Source: Microcaldota archaeon
Lineage (GTDB): Archaea; Micrarchaeota; Micrarchaeia; Anstonellales; Anstonellaceae
Reading direction: 5' to 3'
NCBI GenBank assembly: GCA_026396415.1
Contig: JAPLWX010000013.1
Span: forward strand, 1 to 48,373
Length of the DNA stretch: 48,373 nt
A model generated the notes under the pieces. The model made no database searches. It saw only the letters and a list, made by a program, of their open reading frames with translations, and was not told the origin of the DNA. Below are positions 24,578-32,897 of this stretch, piece by piece (position 1 is the stretch's first letter; each line of letters begins with the position of its first letter). A program made the translations under genes and the position numbers.

Positions 24578-26656
24578 CTAGCGCACCTGCCCGTTCCCGG
24601 TTATCTCATACTTATACGTGCAAAGCGCGTCTTGGCCCATGGGCCCGCGCACGTGGAGCTTTTGCGTGCTTATGCCAAGCTCGGCGCCGAAGCCGAACCT
24701 GCTGCCGTCGGAAAAGCGCGTGGAGGCATTCCAGTAAACAGCCGCAGCGTCCACCTCGCGCGCGAATTTTTCATATGCGCCTTTGCTTTCCGTTATTATT
24801 GCTTCGGAATGCCTGGTGCCGTATTTGTTTATGTGTTCCACGGCTTCCTCCAGCGAGGATACCACCTTTACCGCAAGCACCAGCGCAAGGAACTCTGTCG
24901 CCCAGTCCGCCTCTGTTGCCATCTTTGCGCTTCCTTTGCCGATTATTGCAAGGCTTTTTTCGCAGCAGCGCAGCTCCACGCCGTTTTCTGCGAGCCTTTT
25001 GGCAGCCATGGGCAGGAATTCCCCCGCCACCTTCTCATGCACGAGAAGCGTCTCAATCGCATTGCACGCCGAGGGCTTCTGCACCTTTGCGTTCATTGCT
25101 ATTTTCACAGCCATTTCGAGGTCTGCGTCCTCGTGAACGTAAAGGTGGCAATTCCCGCCTCCTGCATAGATGACGGGCGCGCGCGAATTCTTTGCAACAA
25201 ATGAGATGAGCCCTTCGCCGCCCCTTGGGACCACCAGGTCGATGCAGTCGCTCCTTGCCAAAAGCGCGCCAAGCTCTTCGCGGCTGCTGCTGAAGAGCTG
25301 CACGGCTTCCTGCGAAATGCCCTCCCCTGCCAGCGCCTTCTGCAGGATGGCTGCAAGCGCGGCATTGGTGTTCGCAGCCTCCTTGCCTCCCTTGAGTATT
25401 ATCGCATTGCCTGTCTTTATCGCAAGCGCCGACGCCTCCACCACCACGTCCGGGCGGGACTCGAATATCACGCAGATTGCGCCGAGGGGCACGCGCACCT
25501 TCCTTATGAGAAGCCCGTCTTTGGTTTCCCATCTTGCTATTTCCTCAGGCAGCGCATCAAGCGCAGCCACGCTTCTTAGCGTGGATGAAAGATAGGCAAT
25601 GCCTTCCTCTGTCAGCTTCAAGCGCGAAAGGAAAGCCTCGGATGCGCCGGTTTTCACCGCTTCCTGCAAATCCTTCCTGTTTGCCGCAAGCAGCGCGCCT
25701 GCATTTTGCGCAACCAGGGATGCAGCCGCCTCAAGCGCAGCATTCCTCTTCTCCTCGCCCGTGGCGGCAAGGATTTTCCCAGCCTCCCTTGCCATTTCAG
25801 CCATCCTATCTGCATAGCCTGGCTTTGCGGCTTTTGGCCCTGGGGAGCCTGCCGCGAAAAGCGTGCCCACTTCCTCGCCCGACAATATGCGTGCGATTGC
25901 ATCCCTCTCCCTCCCGTCCGCAATCACCGCGCTCATGCCGCATTCAGTGGCATTTTTCATCGCGGCAAGCTTGGCAGGCAAGCCGCCCCTTCCTCCGGCG
26001 CTGCGCTCCCCGCTGTCAAGCAATCGCGCATCATCCGCGTCTTCCACAAATGGTATCGCCTTGCCGCCGCTTCCCAGCAGCCCTGCGACATTGGAAAGCA
26101 CTATGAGTGCATCCGCAGCGGCATTTGCCGCAACCAGCGAGGAGAGAACGTCATTGTCGCCAAAGAGCTTCTCGCTTTTTCCGGACGAGGGGTCTAGCTC
26201 GTCGGTAGCCACCGCATCGTTTTCATTCACTATGGGGATTGCGCGGAGCGCAAAAAGCGCATTTATGGTATTTCGAAGGTTGGCAAGCCTTTGCCTGTCC
26301 CTAAAGTCGTCCTGCGTGAGAAGCAGCTGCGCCACGGTCTTGCCCCGCTTCCGGAAGCACGAGTTGTACTGCTCCATGAGCAATGACTGCCCAACTGCGG
26401 CGCTTGCCTGCTGCAGGTTCATGGAAAGCTTGTCCTCTCGCATGCCAAGCTGCGCCTTTCCCGTGGCAATTGCGCCGGAGGAGACCAGGATGACTTCCTT
26501 TCCCGCGTCGTGCAAGTCCGCAATCTGGCTGCAGATGGACTCAAGCACGGCAATATCCAGCCCGCCCTTTGGGGAGGAAATCGCCTTGGTGCCCACCTTG
26601 ACGACTATGCGCCTGCATTCCCCAAGCGCCTCGCGCGCGGATTTTTCACTGTCCAT
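24578..26656 (-). CDS. Fused glutamate 5-kinase / gamma-glutamyl phosphate reductase (P5CS type)
   Basis: One 692-residue polypeptide carries both first steps of proline synthesis: ATP-dependent phosphorylation of glutamate and NADPH-dependent reduction to glutamate semialdehyde. The N-terminal amino-acid kinase domain (to about residue 265) shows VVKVGTKAI, LVSSGAIATG, VNENDAVATDEL and FGDNDVLSSLVA. The C-terminal aldehyde-dehydrogenase-like domain (from about 295) shows GAICVIFESRPDVVVEA, KGGKEA, LVVPRGG and KPSACNAIET, with the catalytic Cys near residue 530. No PUA domain lies between them. This layout is the eukaryotic P5CS architecture, and I see no stop or frameshift. GTGGT precedes the ATG at 26656, and a TATA-like TTTTATTAT lies about 38 bases upstream. 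Confidence 0.93.
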   Translation of the reverse strand: MDSEKSAREALGECRRIVVKVGTKAISSPKGGLDIAVLESICSQIADLHDAGKEVILVSSGAIATGKAQLGMREDKLSMNLQQASAAVGQSLLMEQYNSCFRKRGKTVAQLLLTQDDFRDRQRLANLRNTINALFALRAIPIVNENDAVATDELDPSSGKSEKLFGDNDVLSSLVAANAAADALIVLSNVAGLLGSGGKAIPFVEDADDARLLDSGERSAGGRGGLPAKLAAMKNATECGMSAVIADGRERDAIARILSGEEVGTLFAAGSPGPKAAKPGYADRMAEMAREAGKILAATGEEKRNAALEAAASLVAQNAGALLAANRKDLQEAVKTGASEAFLSRLKLTEEGIAYLSSTLRSVAALDALPEEIARWETKDGLLIRKVRVPLGAICVIFESRPDVVVEASALAIKTGNAIILKGGKEAANTNAALAAILQKALAGEGISQEAVQLFSSSREELGALLARSDCIDLVVPRGGEGLISFVAKNSRAPVIYAGGGNCHLYVHEDADLEMAVKIAMNAKVQKPSACNAIETLLVHEKVAGEFLPMAAKRLAENGVELRCCEKSLAIIGKGSAKMATEADWATEFLALVLAVKVVSSLEEAVEHINKYGTRHSEAIITESKGAYEKFAREVDAAAVYWNASTRFSDGSRFGFGAELGISTQKLHVRGPMGQDALCTYKYEITGNGQVR

Positions 26657-26735
26657 CAAACCACAATCACGCGGCAGATATAGGGGGAGATAATAAAAAC
26701 CGCGCCTATCTGCCTGCAAGCCGGCGGAGCCACAG

Positions 26736-27377
26736 CTATTCGAAATCAAGCAGCTTCTTTTGGGTATCCACGCGCAGGGTGGACCATTTTGTCCGAAGGT
26801 AAGGCAGGAGCGCGGGGTATTCGTGCCTCTTCTTTATGTACATCTGGGTGACTGGGTCGGACGTATAGCCCGAGTTGAATTCAATCCCGACCTCGCGCTT
26901 GATGCGTTCTATCTCGCGATCGCGCGTCACCTTCGCTATGATGGATGCCGCGCCGACAATGAGGTACAAGTCATCTGCCTTGTTCGCGGACACCAGCTTA
27001 TGGCGCGTCTTCATGTATTTCTCAATCCTTTTCGCGAATTTCGCAGGCACATTGTCAGGCGAGTCCACATACACTGTGGCGCCGGGGAGCGCAAGGGAGT
27101 CTATCAGCCCCGCTATCTTTATCGCCTCAATCTCGTTGAGCGAGTACCTGTCCATAAGCACGTTCAGTTCCTGGGCAGTGACTTTGGCGCATGCGTACTT
27201 GCACATGTGCGCCACTTTCGGATAAAGTTTTTCCCTCTGAAGCGGAGAGAGCTTCTTGCTGTCCTTCACGCCCATCTCCTTCATCTTGTACTCGTCCAGG
27301 GGGTTGATTGCCGCGGCGCAAATCACCATGGGGCCTATGATGCAGCCCCTCCCTGCCTCGTCCACGCCGATAATCAT
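26736..27377 (-). CDS. rnhB: Ribonuclease HII
   Basis: Cuts RNA in RNA-DNA hybrids, removing primers and misincorporated ribonucleotides. The 213 residues show the archaeal RNase HII core: IIGVDEAGRG (residues 2-11, with the catalytic Asp6 and Glu7), DSKKLSP near 39, VYVDSPDN near 102-109, and ANKADDLYLIVGAASIIAKVTRD near 130-152. GYTSDP follows at about 169. It lacks a recognisable C-terminal PCNA-binding box (it ends KKLLDFE, a partial match). It begins 29 bases after the small gene on the same strand and is probably cotranscribed with it; the proline gene downstream has its own promoter. Confidence 0.95.
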   Translation of the reverse strand: MIIGVDEAGRGCIIGPMVICAAAINPLDEYKMKEMGVKDSKKLSPLQREKLYPKVAHMCKYACAKVTAQELNVLMDRYSLNEIEAIKIAGLIDSLALPGATVYVDSPDNVPAKFAKRIEKYMKTRHKLVSANKADDLYLIVGAASIIAKVTRDREIERIKREVGIEFNSGYTSDPVTQMYIKKRHEYPALLPYLRTKWSTLRVDTQKKLLDFE

Positions 27378-27406
27378 AAGAACCGCCTAAAGCATGCCTG
27401 AAAAAT

Positions 27407-27628
27407 TCATTCCACTTCAATCTCTTTCACAGTGACGCTTCCCGCAGCGCCGCCGTCCTGTATGTCTATGCTTGCACCCGGGTATTTTTCAGCCAGGCGC
27501 TTCACAATCTCCTCCTTTGCCACCGACACTCCCTTGCCCACAGACAGCATCACAAGCGTCACCTTGTGCTTGCCTGCCGCGCCGGCAATCGTGCTTTCTA
27601 TCTCGTCCACAAGCGAAGGCGTTCCCAT
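27407..27628 (-). CDS. Small protein, possibly a truncated HypA-like fold
   Basis: A 73-residue protein. The pattern SLVDEIESTIAGAAGKHKVTLVMLSVGKGVSVAKEEIVKRL resembles in outline the first domain of the nickel chaperone HypA. The N-terminal Met-His nickel site and the zinc ribbon are both missing, so nickel delivery is unlikely; the likeness may be only a shared alpha/beta fold. The C-terminus repeats short strands (SVTVKEIEVE). It ends 29 bases before rnhB. Its function is unknown. Confidence 0.65.
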   Translation of the reverse strand: MGTPSLVDEIESTIAGAAGKHKVTLVMLSVGKGVSVAKEEIVKRLAEKYPGASIDIQDGGAAGSVTVKEIEVE

Positions 27629-27782
27629 GCGCCACTTTCTCGGGCAAGGTTATTAAAACTCGGTGAGAACGAAGATAAGCATTCTGCGCTGCTGGTTGTT
27701 TGGCAAGGGTTACCTGTCAGTAATGTTATAAATAATGGAAAAGAAAGGAAAGGTTTAAAAAGAGTTCGGCGCCAATAACATC

Positions 27783-28610
27783 ATGAAGCTTATCCGCCAA
27801 TTCCAGGAAAACAGGGCAAAGCTTAGGCATGCGCAGGCAAGGGCACTGGAAATCCTGCCGCTTTGCGAACAGGCGACTGGGCTTAAGCTTGGCTCCGACC
27901 GCCCGTTGAAAGTCGAGGCATTGTCAAAATGGAAAATCCGTTTTAGGCTCTTTTGTTGTGCTCTCTCTGATATACGGGATGCTCGTGAGTCCGGGGAGGT
28001 TTACGACACGAGGCTTACTCTCTTCTTTGCGGCTCTTGAGGCCGCCGATTGCAGCCGTGCCTCGGGGCTCAATTTCATGACAAAAGGGATGATAACCAGC
28101 ATCCAACTCGCGGATTATCAGCCTGGCACGGCGGATGGCGACTATATGCTTATGCATGAAATAACGCATGGGCTTTTTGCGCAGGAAGGCGGGCAAAATC
28201 CTATAAACAGCAATAATACCCTCTGCGAAGGCGCAGCTACGTTCTATGGAGAAAAAGCAGCCAGAATGATTCACCCGGAGTTTGATGTGTCTGGCCAAGC
28301 CCATTTCAAAGGCGTTTACAAAACGGGATATGGCTTTTTTGCAGCAGTGGCTGCATCTTTGCCCGACCCTATCTCGGCAATCAGCCTCATGCCTCCGGGC
28401 GAATGCCGGGTAAATTGCACCTATCTCGGCGTGGAACGTTCTTTTTCACAAGATGAAATGGATTATCCTGACAAATATGTGGAAAGAGTGACTGCGCCTA
28501 AGGCTTCATCACGAAGACCAATAGATTTTGAAGCCGACCCTGGAATGGTGCATTCGTGCCTATGGCAAAAAAAAGATAGGAACCCTGCCTCCACATATCT
28601 ATTCCCCTAA
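27783..28610 (+). CDS. Putative zinc metallopeptidase (HExxH...E)
   Basis: A 275-residue soluble protein with the zincin signature HEITH at residues 125-129 and a downstream Glu in LCEGAATFY (Glu149), the arrangement expected of gluzincin-type peptidases where the second Glu is the third zinc ligand. No signal peptide is present. The N-terminal region is helical (AQARALEILPLCEQATGL). The tail after residue 240 is basic and probably flexible. The TATA-like GGTTTAAAAAG lies about 28 bases before the ATG, giving a leaderless mRNA. The last 4 bases overlap the end of the convergent nre gene. The exact peptidase family cannot be named, and activity is inferred from the motif. Confidence 0.75.
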   Translation: MKLIRQFQENRAKLRHAQARALEILPLCEQATGLKLGSDRPLKVEALSKWKIRFRLFCCALSDIRDARESGEVYDTRLTLFFAALEAADCSRASGLNFMTKGMITSIQLADYQPGTADGDYMLMHEITHGLFAQEGGQNPINSNNTLCEGAATFYGEKAARMIHPEFDVSGQAHFKGVYKTGYGFFAAVAASLPDPISAISLMPPGECRVNCTYLGVERSFSQDEMDYPDKYVERVTAPKASSRRPIDFEADPGMVHSCLWQKKDRNPASTYLFP

Positions 28611-29842
28611 AATTCCGTCAGCCTTCTCTGCAGGAGCACCTTGCTCTTCCTCATGTACTCCGAAAGCGGCACGGCAAGCCTGCCTGCGATGTGCGATAGC
28701 GCCTCCTCGCGCGTTGCGAATTTCTGCGGCTCCGCCTCAAGCGCGTGGCGCACGTTCTCGCGCACCTCCCACACGCCCACAGGCACGGTGTAGCCTGTCC
28801 CTATCTCGCGGAACACCACCACGCGCGCCTGCCGCCTCATCTTGTAAAGCGCCTCAGCAACTCCCAGGCGCGCGGCATAATAGCCGCCCCCCTGCCTTTC
28901 CGCGTAATCGCTCCTCCCCCCGTAAGGCTCGTGCTCTTCTGAGAAATTCACCGTGCCATCCGCTTTCCAATTCTCCCATGAGGCATGCTCGAATTTCAAA
29001 TTTGCCGTGCTGCGCCGTTTTTTCACCCTCTCTTCAAGCTCAGGCGTAAGCGCAGCCTCAAACTGTTCGTACTCCCAGCTGCCGGGAAGCATCAGCACCT
29101 CGAAGTGGTTGTCAAGGTAGGTGTTCGAATAGACGCGCGGCTCCTCGATTTCCCGGTTGTCGCGCACAGACTCCATCATGTGCTTTGCAGCCATGTCGTC
29201 GGTCGCGGTAATCGCCCATTTGGTGGGCACCATCTTCTTGTTCTCCTTCCTGCCAAGCACGCCTGCAGTCAGGAGCTTGGACAGGTAGTGCACGTCAAAG
29301 CCCGAGAGAAGCAGCTCCACAATCGCCTCGTTTGCAAGCGTGGAGTCGTTTGCCAGCGAATCCACTTTTTTAGGAACAGACGGGTTGTCCGCCACCTTGA
29401 ACCGCTCGATAGGCGCAGAAGCGCCCATGGGGTGCGACACATCATCCAGTTCCAGGGAAAAGACAGGGTCGCGCGAAAAGCGCGCCTCGGCGTCCACAGG
29501 CTTTATGCTCATCACCGCGGACTGCGCCTCCGAGAGCATCCTGCTGCTTGATTTCACGCTGTCCTTTTTCATGCCGCGCACCAATCCTGCGCGGCTCTCT
29601 ATTATCTTTTCCAGGCTCATGCCATACATGTCGCGCGGGTCGTCGGTTGCAGCCTGCGCCGAGACGAGGGGGCCCCAGTAGACGTTGGGGTAGAAGTTGT
29701 GCCCCACGAACAGGTGCGGCGGCGTGGGGCCGAACATGTCGCGCTTGAGCGTAGGCGCTATCCTTGCCCGTATCTCCAGCGCGGCATTGTGCGGGCACCA
29801 CACCCTCCCCTGCCGCCTGCATGCGTCGCAGAGCTTTGCCAT
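28607..29842 (-). CDS. Nre family DNA repair protein with a C-terminal PCNA-binding motif
   Basis: A 411-residue archaeal Nre protein (DUF650/DUF651). An N-terminal zinc-finger-like cluster C-x2-C-x7-C-P-H (residues 5-18) is followed by the conserved stretches PHLFVGHNFYPNVYWGPL and DDPRDMYGM, and later VYSNTYLDNHFEVLMLPG and AARLGVAEALYKMRRQA. The protein ends LLQRRLTEF; Q-x-x-L-x-x-F is a PIP-box that docks on the sliding clamp, as shown for NreA of Haloferax. A role in repair of damaged DNA with PCNA is known for the family. TATA-like AATAAAAAG lies about 27 bases before the ATG (leaderless). The end converges on the metallopeptidase gene. Confidence 0.9.
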   Translation of the reverse strand: MAKLCDACRRQGRVWCPHNAALEIRARIAPTLKRDMFGPTPPHLFVGHNFYPNVYWGPLVSAQAATDDPRDMYGMSLEKIIESRAGLVRGMKKDSVKSSSRMLSEAQSAVMSIKPVDAEARFSRDPVFSLELDDVSHPMGASAPIERFKVADNPSVPKKVDSLANDSTLANEAIVELLLSGFDVHYLSKLLTAGVLGRKENKKMVPTKWAITATDDMAAKHMMESVRDNREIEEPRVYSNTYLDNHFEVLMLPGSWEYEQFEAALTPELEERVKKRRSTANLKFEHASWENWKADGTVNFSEEHEPYGGRSDYAERQGGGYYAARLGVAEALYKMRRQARVVVFREIGTGYTVPVGVWEVRENVRHALEAEPQKFATREEALSHIAGRLAVPLSEYMRKSKVLLQRRLTEF

Positions 29843-29901
29843 GTTAAAAGTTCTGCGGCGCGGCTTTTTATTCTGTTGCCAACCACAATGCCAGTGGTGC
29901 G

Positions 29902-30666
29902 ATGATGGCAGGCAGGCTTTTGCTAATAGGAATCGGAATTTCAGACGAGCGCGGCATCTCCCTTGCAGGGCTCGAGGCGCTGCGCGCGTGCGATAAAATT
30001 TACGCCGAGCGCTACACCAACTTTATGCCAGAGGGAACGCTCTCACGCCTTGAGAAGCTCTGCGGCAAGGGCATCACCGTCCTTTCGCGCGAGGCAGTGG
30101 AGGGCGAAAAGGAAATATTGGAATCCGCCAAGGATGGAACCGTAGCGCTTGTCGTTGCAGGAGACCCCATGATCGCCACCACGCATGTCTCGCTTCTGCT
30201 TGCCGCGAAAAAGCGCGGCATCGCAACCGAAGTCATCCATTCCTCATCCATCCTCTCGGCGGCAATCGGCGAATCAGGCCTGCAGGCATACAAGTTCGGC
30301 AAGACCGTGACGCTTGCTTACTGGCGCGACAACTACAGGCCGATGTCAGCGTACGATGTAATCTCTGAAAATCTCGCGCGCGGCCTGCACACCCTTCTCC
30401 TGCTTGACATTGACGAAAAGCTTGGCCCCATGAAGCCAAGCGCGGCTGCGGATGTGCTCCTGAAGATGGAAGCTGCTGGCAAAAAGGGAATCATCTTGCC
30501 TTCCACCAAGCTCGTGCTCCTAAAAGGGATGGGCTGGCAATCCCCCACGCGCGCATACTGCGCGCTTTCCGAACTTGGAAAATACGACGCAAAGGATGGG
30601 CCTGCGGTGCTCATTGTGCCCGCCAAGCTCCATTTTCTCGAGGAAGAGTTCCTATCTCTTCTTTAG
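29902..30666 (+). CDS. dphB: Diphthine synthase
   Basis: Methylates the modified histidine of elongation factor 2 using S-adenosylmethionine, in the pathway to diphthamide. The 254 residues show the SAM-dependent tetrapyrrole-methylase-like fold: LLLIGIGISDERGISLAGLEAL at the N-terminus, AERYTNF, VVAGDPMIATTH (SAM-binding loop), VIHSSSILSAAIGESGLQAYKFG, and the C-terminal PAKLHFLEEEFL. GTGGTGCG precedes the ATG. It diverges from the nre gene, with 59 bases between starts. Archaeal EF-2 would be the substrate; the other dph genes are not in this window. Confidence 0.95.
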   Translation: MMAGRLLLIGIGISDERGISLAGLEALRACDKIYAERYTNFMPEGTLSRLEKLCGKGITVLSREAVEGEKEILESAKDGTVALVVAGDPMIATTHVSLLLAAKKRGIATEVIHSSSILSAAIGESGLQAYKFGKTVTLAYWRDNYRPMSAYDVISENLARGLHTLLLLDIDEKLGPMKPSAAADVLLKMEAAGKKGIILPSTKLVLLKGMGWQSPTRAYCALSELGKYDAKDGPAVLIVPAKLHFLEEEFLSLL

Positions 30667-30682
30667 GCTCGCGTCTCAGCCA

Positions 30683-32149
30683 TCATCCAATCAAAGGCTT
30701 CCCTGCCATCAGCGAGCCGCGCTCGCGCCGTATCCTTTCCATCCTCTCGCGGGCGGCATCGGTATATTCCGCCCTGTTGAAACCTGCCAGCTGCGGGAGG
30801 AGCAGGCCGCTTGCAAATGCTCCATCCATTATTTCCACAGCACGCGGCATGCCTGCCCAGAAATCGCCGGCATCCGATTCAACCAAAAAAATTACGGACG
30901 ACGTAAGGCGTTCCGGCAATATGCTGCTTGCCCTTCTTATTTTGCCAACCTTCCTGCCAAATGCGCATTTGATTATTTCATGCGCTATCCTGACGTGCAT
31001 TTCGTTTTCATACTTGAAGAATGGCAGCTCGATTTCGTACATGTTCTTGTGGACGTCCGATGCGGGATATATGTCTATTATGGGGCTGCCCGAGCGGCTT
31101 ACGCTGTGGAAAAGCTTGGCATGGTATTGCCGTGCCGGGTTCCAGGTCCAGCCTCGCTCGAATTTTTTCATATCCCACTCTGTCACGCCGTTTAAGGCAT
31201 CTGCGATTTGCTTTCCGCCAGGGTATTTGTCAAGGTTGGACTTGAGAAGGTCTGCGACTATCCACGATATCCTCTGCCAGCGCGGTATCTGCCAGGATAC
31301 CTTGAGCAGAAGCCTCCCGTATTTCCTCGCCATGTCCTCCTTGTTTATTATCTCCCTGCGGTCAATCAGGTTTGCCTTGCCGTCCAGGGCTTTTGCAAAC
31401 GCCGCGTCTATGAACTGGTAAACCCCCACAAGGTATTCCTGGTAGGTCCTCTGCCAGCTTTTTCCTTCCTCTTCAGTTACATACCGGGTGAGATGGCGGA
31501 TGTCCCTCACAAGTCCCTTGCCATACCTGCCATAATTTCTCCCAATGTATTCGAATATCTTCCTCTCGGTTTCATACTCCGCTTTCTGGCCGCCTATGGT
31601 GGCACGGAACTTTATTTCGGGATATTTCGGATCCAGCACATCCTCGTTGATGTCATGAAAGCCGGCGGTGTTCACCGTCCTTACCGGCGCCCCTATCTCG
31701 GCTGCCATGTTAGCCACCAATAACGGATGAGTCACCAGCAGCCTCCCGTTTTCGCGTGTTGCCCCGTCATAGCTGTCAAGCAATATGTTCATGGTATTTT
31801 CCACCATGAGGTATTCCTGAGCCTGCTCCGGGCTATGCATATCGCTTGCGAGCGATTCAATAGTGTAACCCATGTTGTCGCGTATGCTGTTGCAAAGCTT
31901 TACCGGGTCAAAGGAGCACACAATCCTTTTTTCAAACTCGTTTCTTGCCCTTGTGCCAATCTTGGGGGTTATGTGCCCCTTGTTGAAAACAAGCTCAGTC
32001 TGCACTGCCTTCATCGTCCTCTGCGCGCCAGGCCTCATGTCAGCGGCATTGCTGCGCTTGGGCGCGTTTGAAAATTCCTGCATGGAAGTTTGCACCAGAT
32101 GGAACACCCTAGGGATGGTAACTTTCGCGCGCGGAAAAGCCTTCCACAC
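30683..32149 (-). CDS. HD-domain protein resembling the RelA/SpoT hydrolase domain
   Basis: A 488-residue soluble protein. HD ligands can be placed: His141 in THPLLVANMAAEIG, His165-Asp166 in FHDINED, and a late Asp in NLIDRREI (Asp263). The 24-residue gap between the first two His equals that of bacterial Rel/SpoT hydrolase domains, and HPxxVAxxxAE...AxxHDxxED matches that family. There is no synthetase, TGS or ACT domain, so it would be a stand-alone hydrolase (MESH1-like) with a long unknown C-terminal part (residues 280-488, W-rich around 284-350). The substrate is unknown, and the (p)ppGpp link is inference. The start is GTG 32149; ATG 32083 is an alternative. It converges on dphB. Confidence 0.68.
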   Translation of the reverse strand: MWKAFPRAKVTIPRVFHLVQTSMQEFSNAPKRSNAADMRPGAQRTMKAVQTELVFNKGHITPKIGTRARNEFEKRIVCSFDPVKLCNSIRDNMGYTIESLASDMHSPEQAQEYLMVENTMNILLDSYDGATRENGRLLVTHPLLVANMAAEIGAPVRTVNTAGFHDINEDVLDPKYPEIKFRATIGGQKAEYETERKIFEYIGRNYGRYGKGLVRDIRHLTRYVTEEEGKSWQRTYQEYLVGVYQFIDAAFAKALDGKANLIDRREIINKEDMARKYGRLLLKVSWQIPRWQRISWIVADLLKSNLDKYPGGKQIADALNGVTEWDMKKFERGWTWNPARQYHAKLFHSVSRSGSPIIDIYPASDVHKNMYEIELPFFKYENEMHVRIAHEIIKCAFGRKVGKIRRASSILPERLTSSVIFLVESDAGDFWAGMPRAVEIMDGAFASGLLLPQLAGFNRAEYTDAARERMERIRRERGSLMAGKPLIG

Positions 32150-32321
32150 ACCATCTTCAATCTACACATCTCCTTCTGCGGCATCCTCTTAATAAGGCTT
32201 GCGAAGCAGGCGGGCGTAGGCGGCAAGGAAAGAGGCAAATGGGCGCGTTGGCGGCTGGAGGTTGGGCAGCCCCTTGGGCTGGCATGAGAAGGAATAAAAG
32301 CGCGCAGACCGTTATCCACGC

Positions 32322-32897
32322 ATGGACCTGTCTCTCCCGTCAATCTTCACGGCGTTTGTCGCCATCTTCATAGTGATGGACCCGTTTTCGTCCGTGCCTG
32401 TTTTCCTGTCGCTCACGAAAAAATTCACCCCAAAAAAGAGGCAGGAGGCGGCAGGGGTGGCAGGCGCGGTGGCGGCGCTCGTGCTTTTCGGCTTCCTCTT
32501 CATAGGCCCGGCGCTTCTCTCAACAATGGGCATAAGGATGGAAAGCTTCGAGATTGGCGGCGGCATACTGATGCTCCTGATATCAATCTCGTTCGCGCTT
32601 GGCATCGACTTTGGCAAGTCCGAGGATACGCCCCTTGAGGCTGTGATAATCGGCGTCCCGCTGCTCTCTGGCCCTGGTGCCATGCTCACCACCATCCTTC
32701 TTGCGAACAGCGTGGGGCTGGCAAACGTTGTCGTGGCCTCCGCGCTCTCGTGCACCGCCAGCTTCCTAATCATCCTCGCTTCCTCGCGCGTCTACCGCGT
32801 GATAGGCAAGAACGGGCTGGAGATACTCTCGCGCGTGGCTGGCGTGCTCCTCGCGGCATTCGCGGTGGAGTTCATAAGAAGGGGGCTCGGGCTTTAG
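32322..32897 (+). CDS. MarC/UPF0056 family membrane protein
   Basis: A 191-residue protein with about six hydrophobic helices. The N-terminal AFVAIFIVMDPFSSVPVFLSLT and the central IGGGILMLLISISFALG and IIGVPLLSGPGAMLTTI are the characteristic MarC-family stretches. The family's function is unsettled: early annotation as an antibiotic-resistance protein was withdrawn in bacteria. A TATA-like GGAATAAAAG about 26 bases upstream gives a leaderless ATG. Its last 4 bases overlap the convergent DUF63 gene. Confidence 0.9.
   Translation: MDLSLPSIFTAFVAIFIVMDPFSSVPVFLSLTKKFTPKKRQEAAGVAGAVAALVLFGFLFIGPALLSTMGIRMESFEIGGGILMLLISISFALGIDFGKSEDTPLEAVIIGVPLLSGPGAMLTTILLANSVGLANVVVASALSCTASFLIILASSRVYRVIGKNGLEILSRVAGVLLAAFAVEFIRRGLGL

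Noticed and set aside
24498-24581. 27-codon frame from ATG 24498 ending near the proline gene
   Set aside because: It is short, lacks a binding site and overlaps a direct repeat; kept only as a possible coding remnant.
26760-27401. Plus-strand frame opposite rnhB
   Set aside because: Shadow of RNase HII; no independent support.
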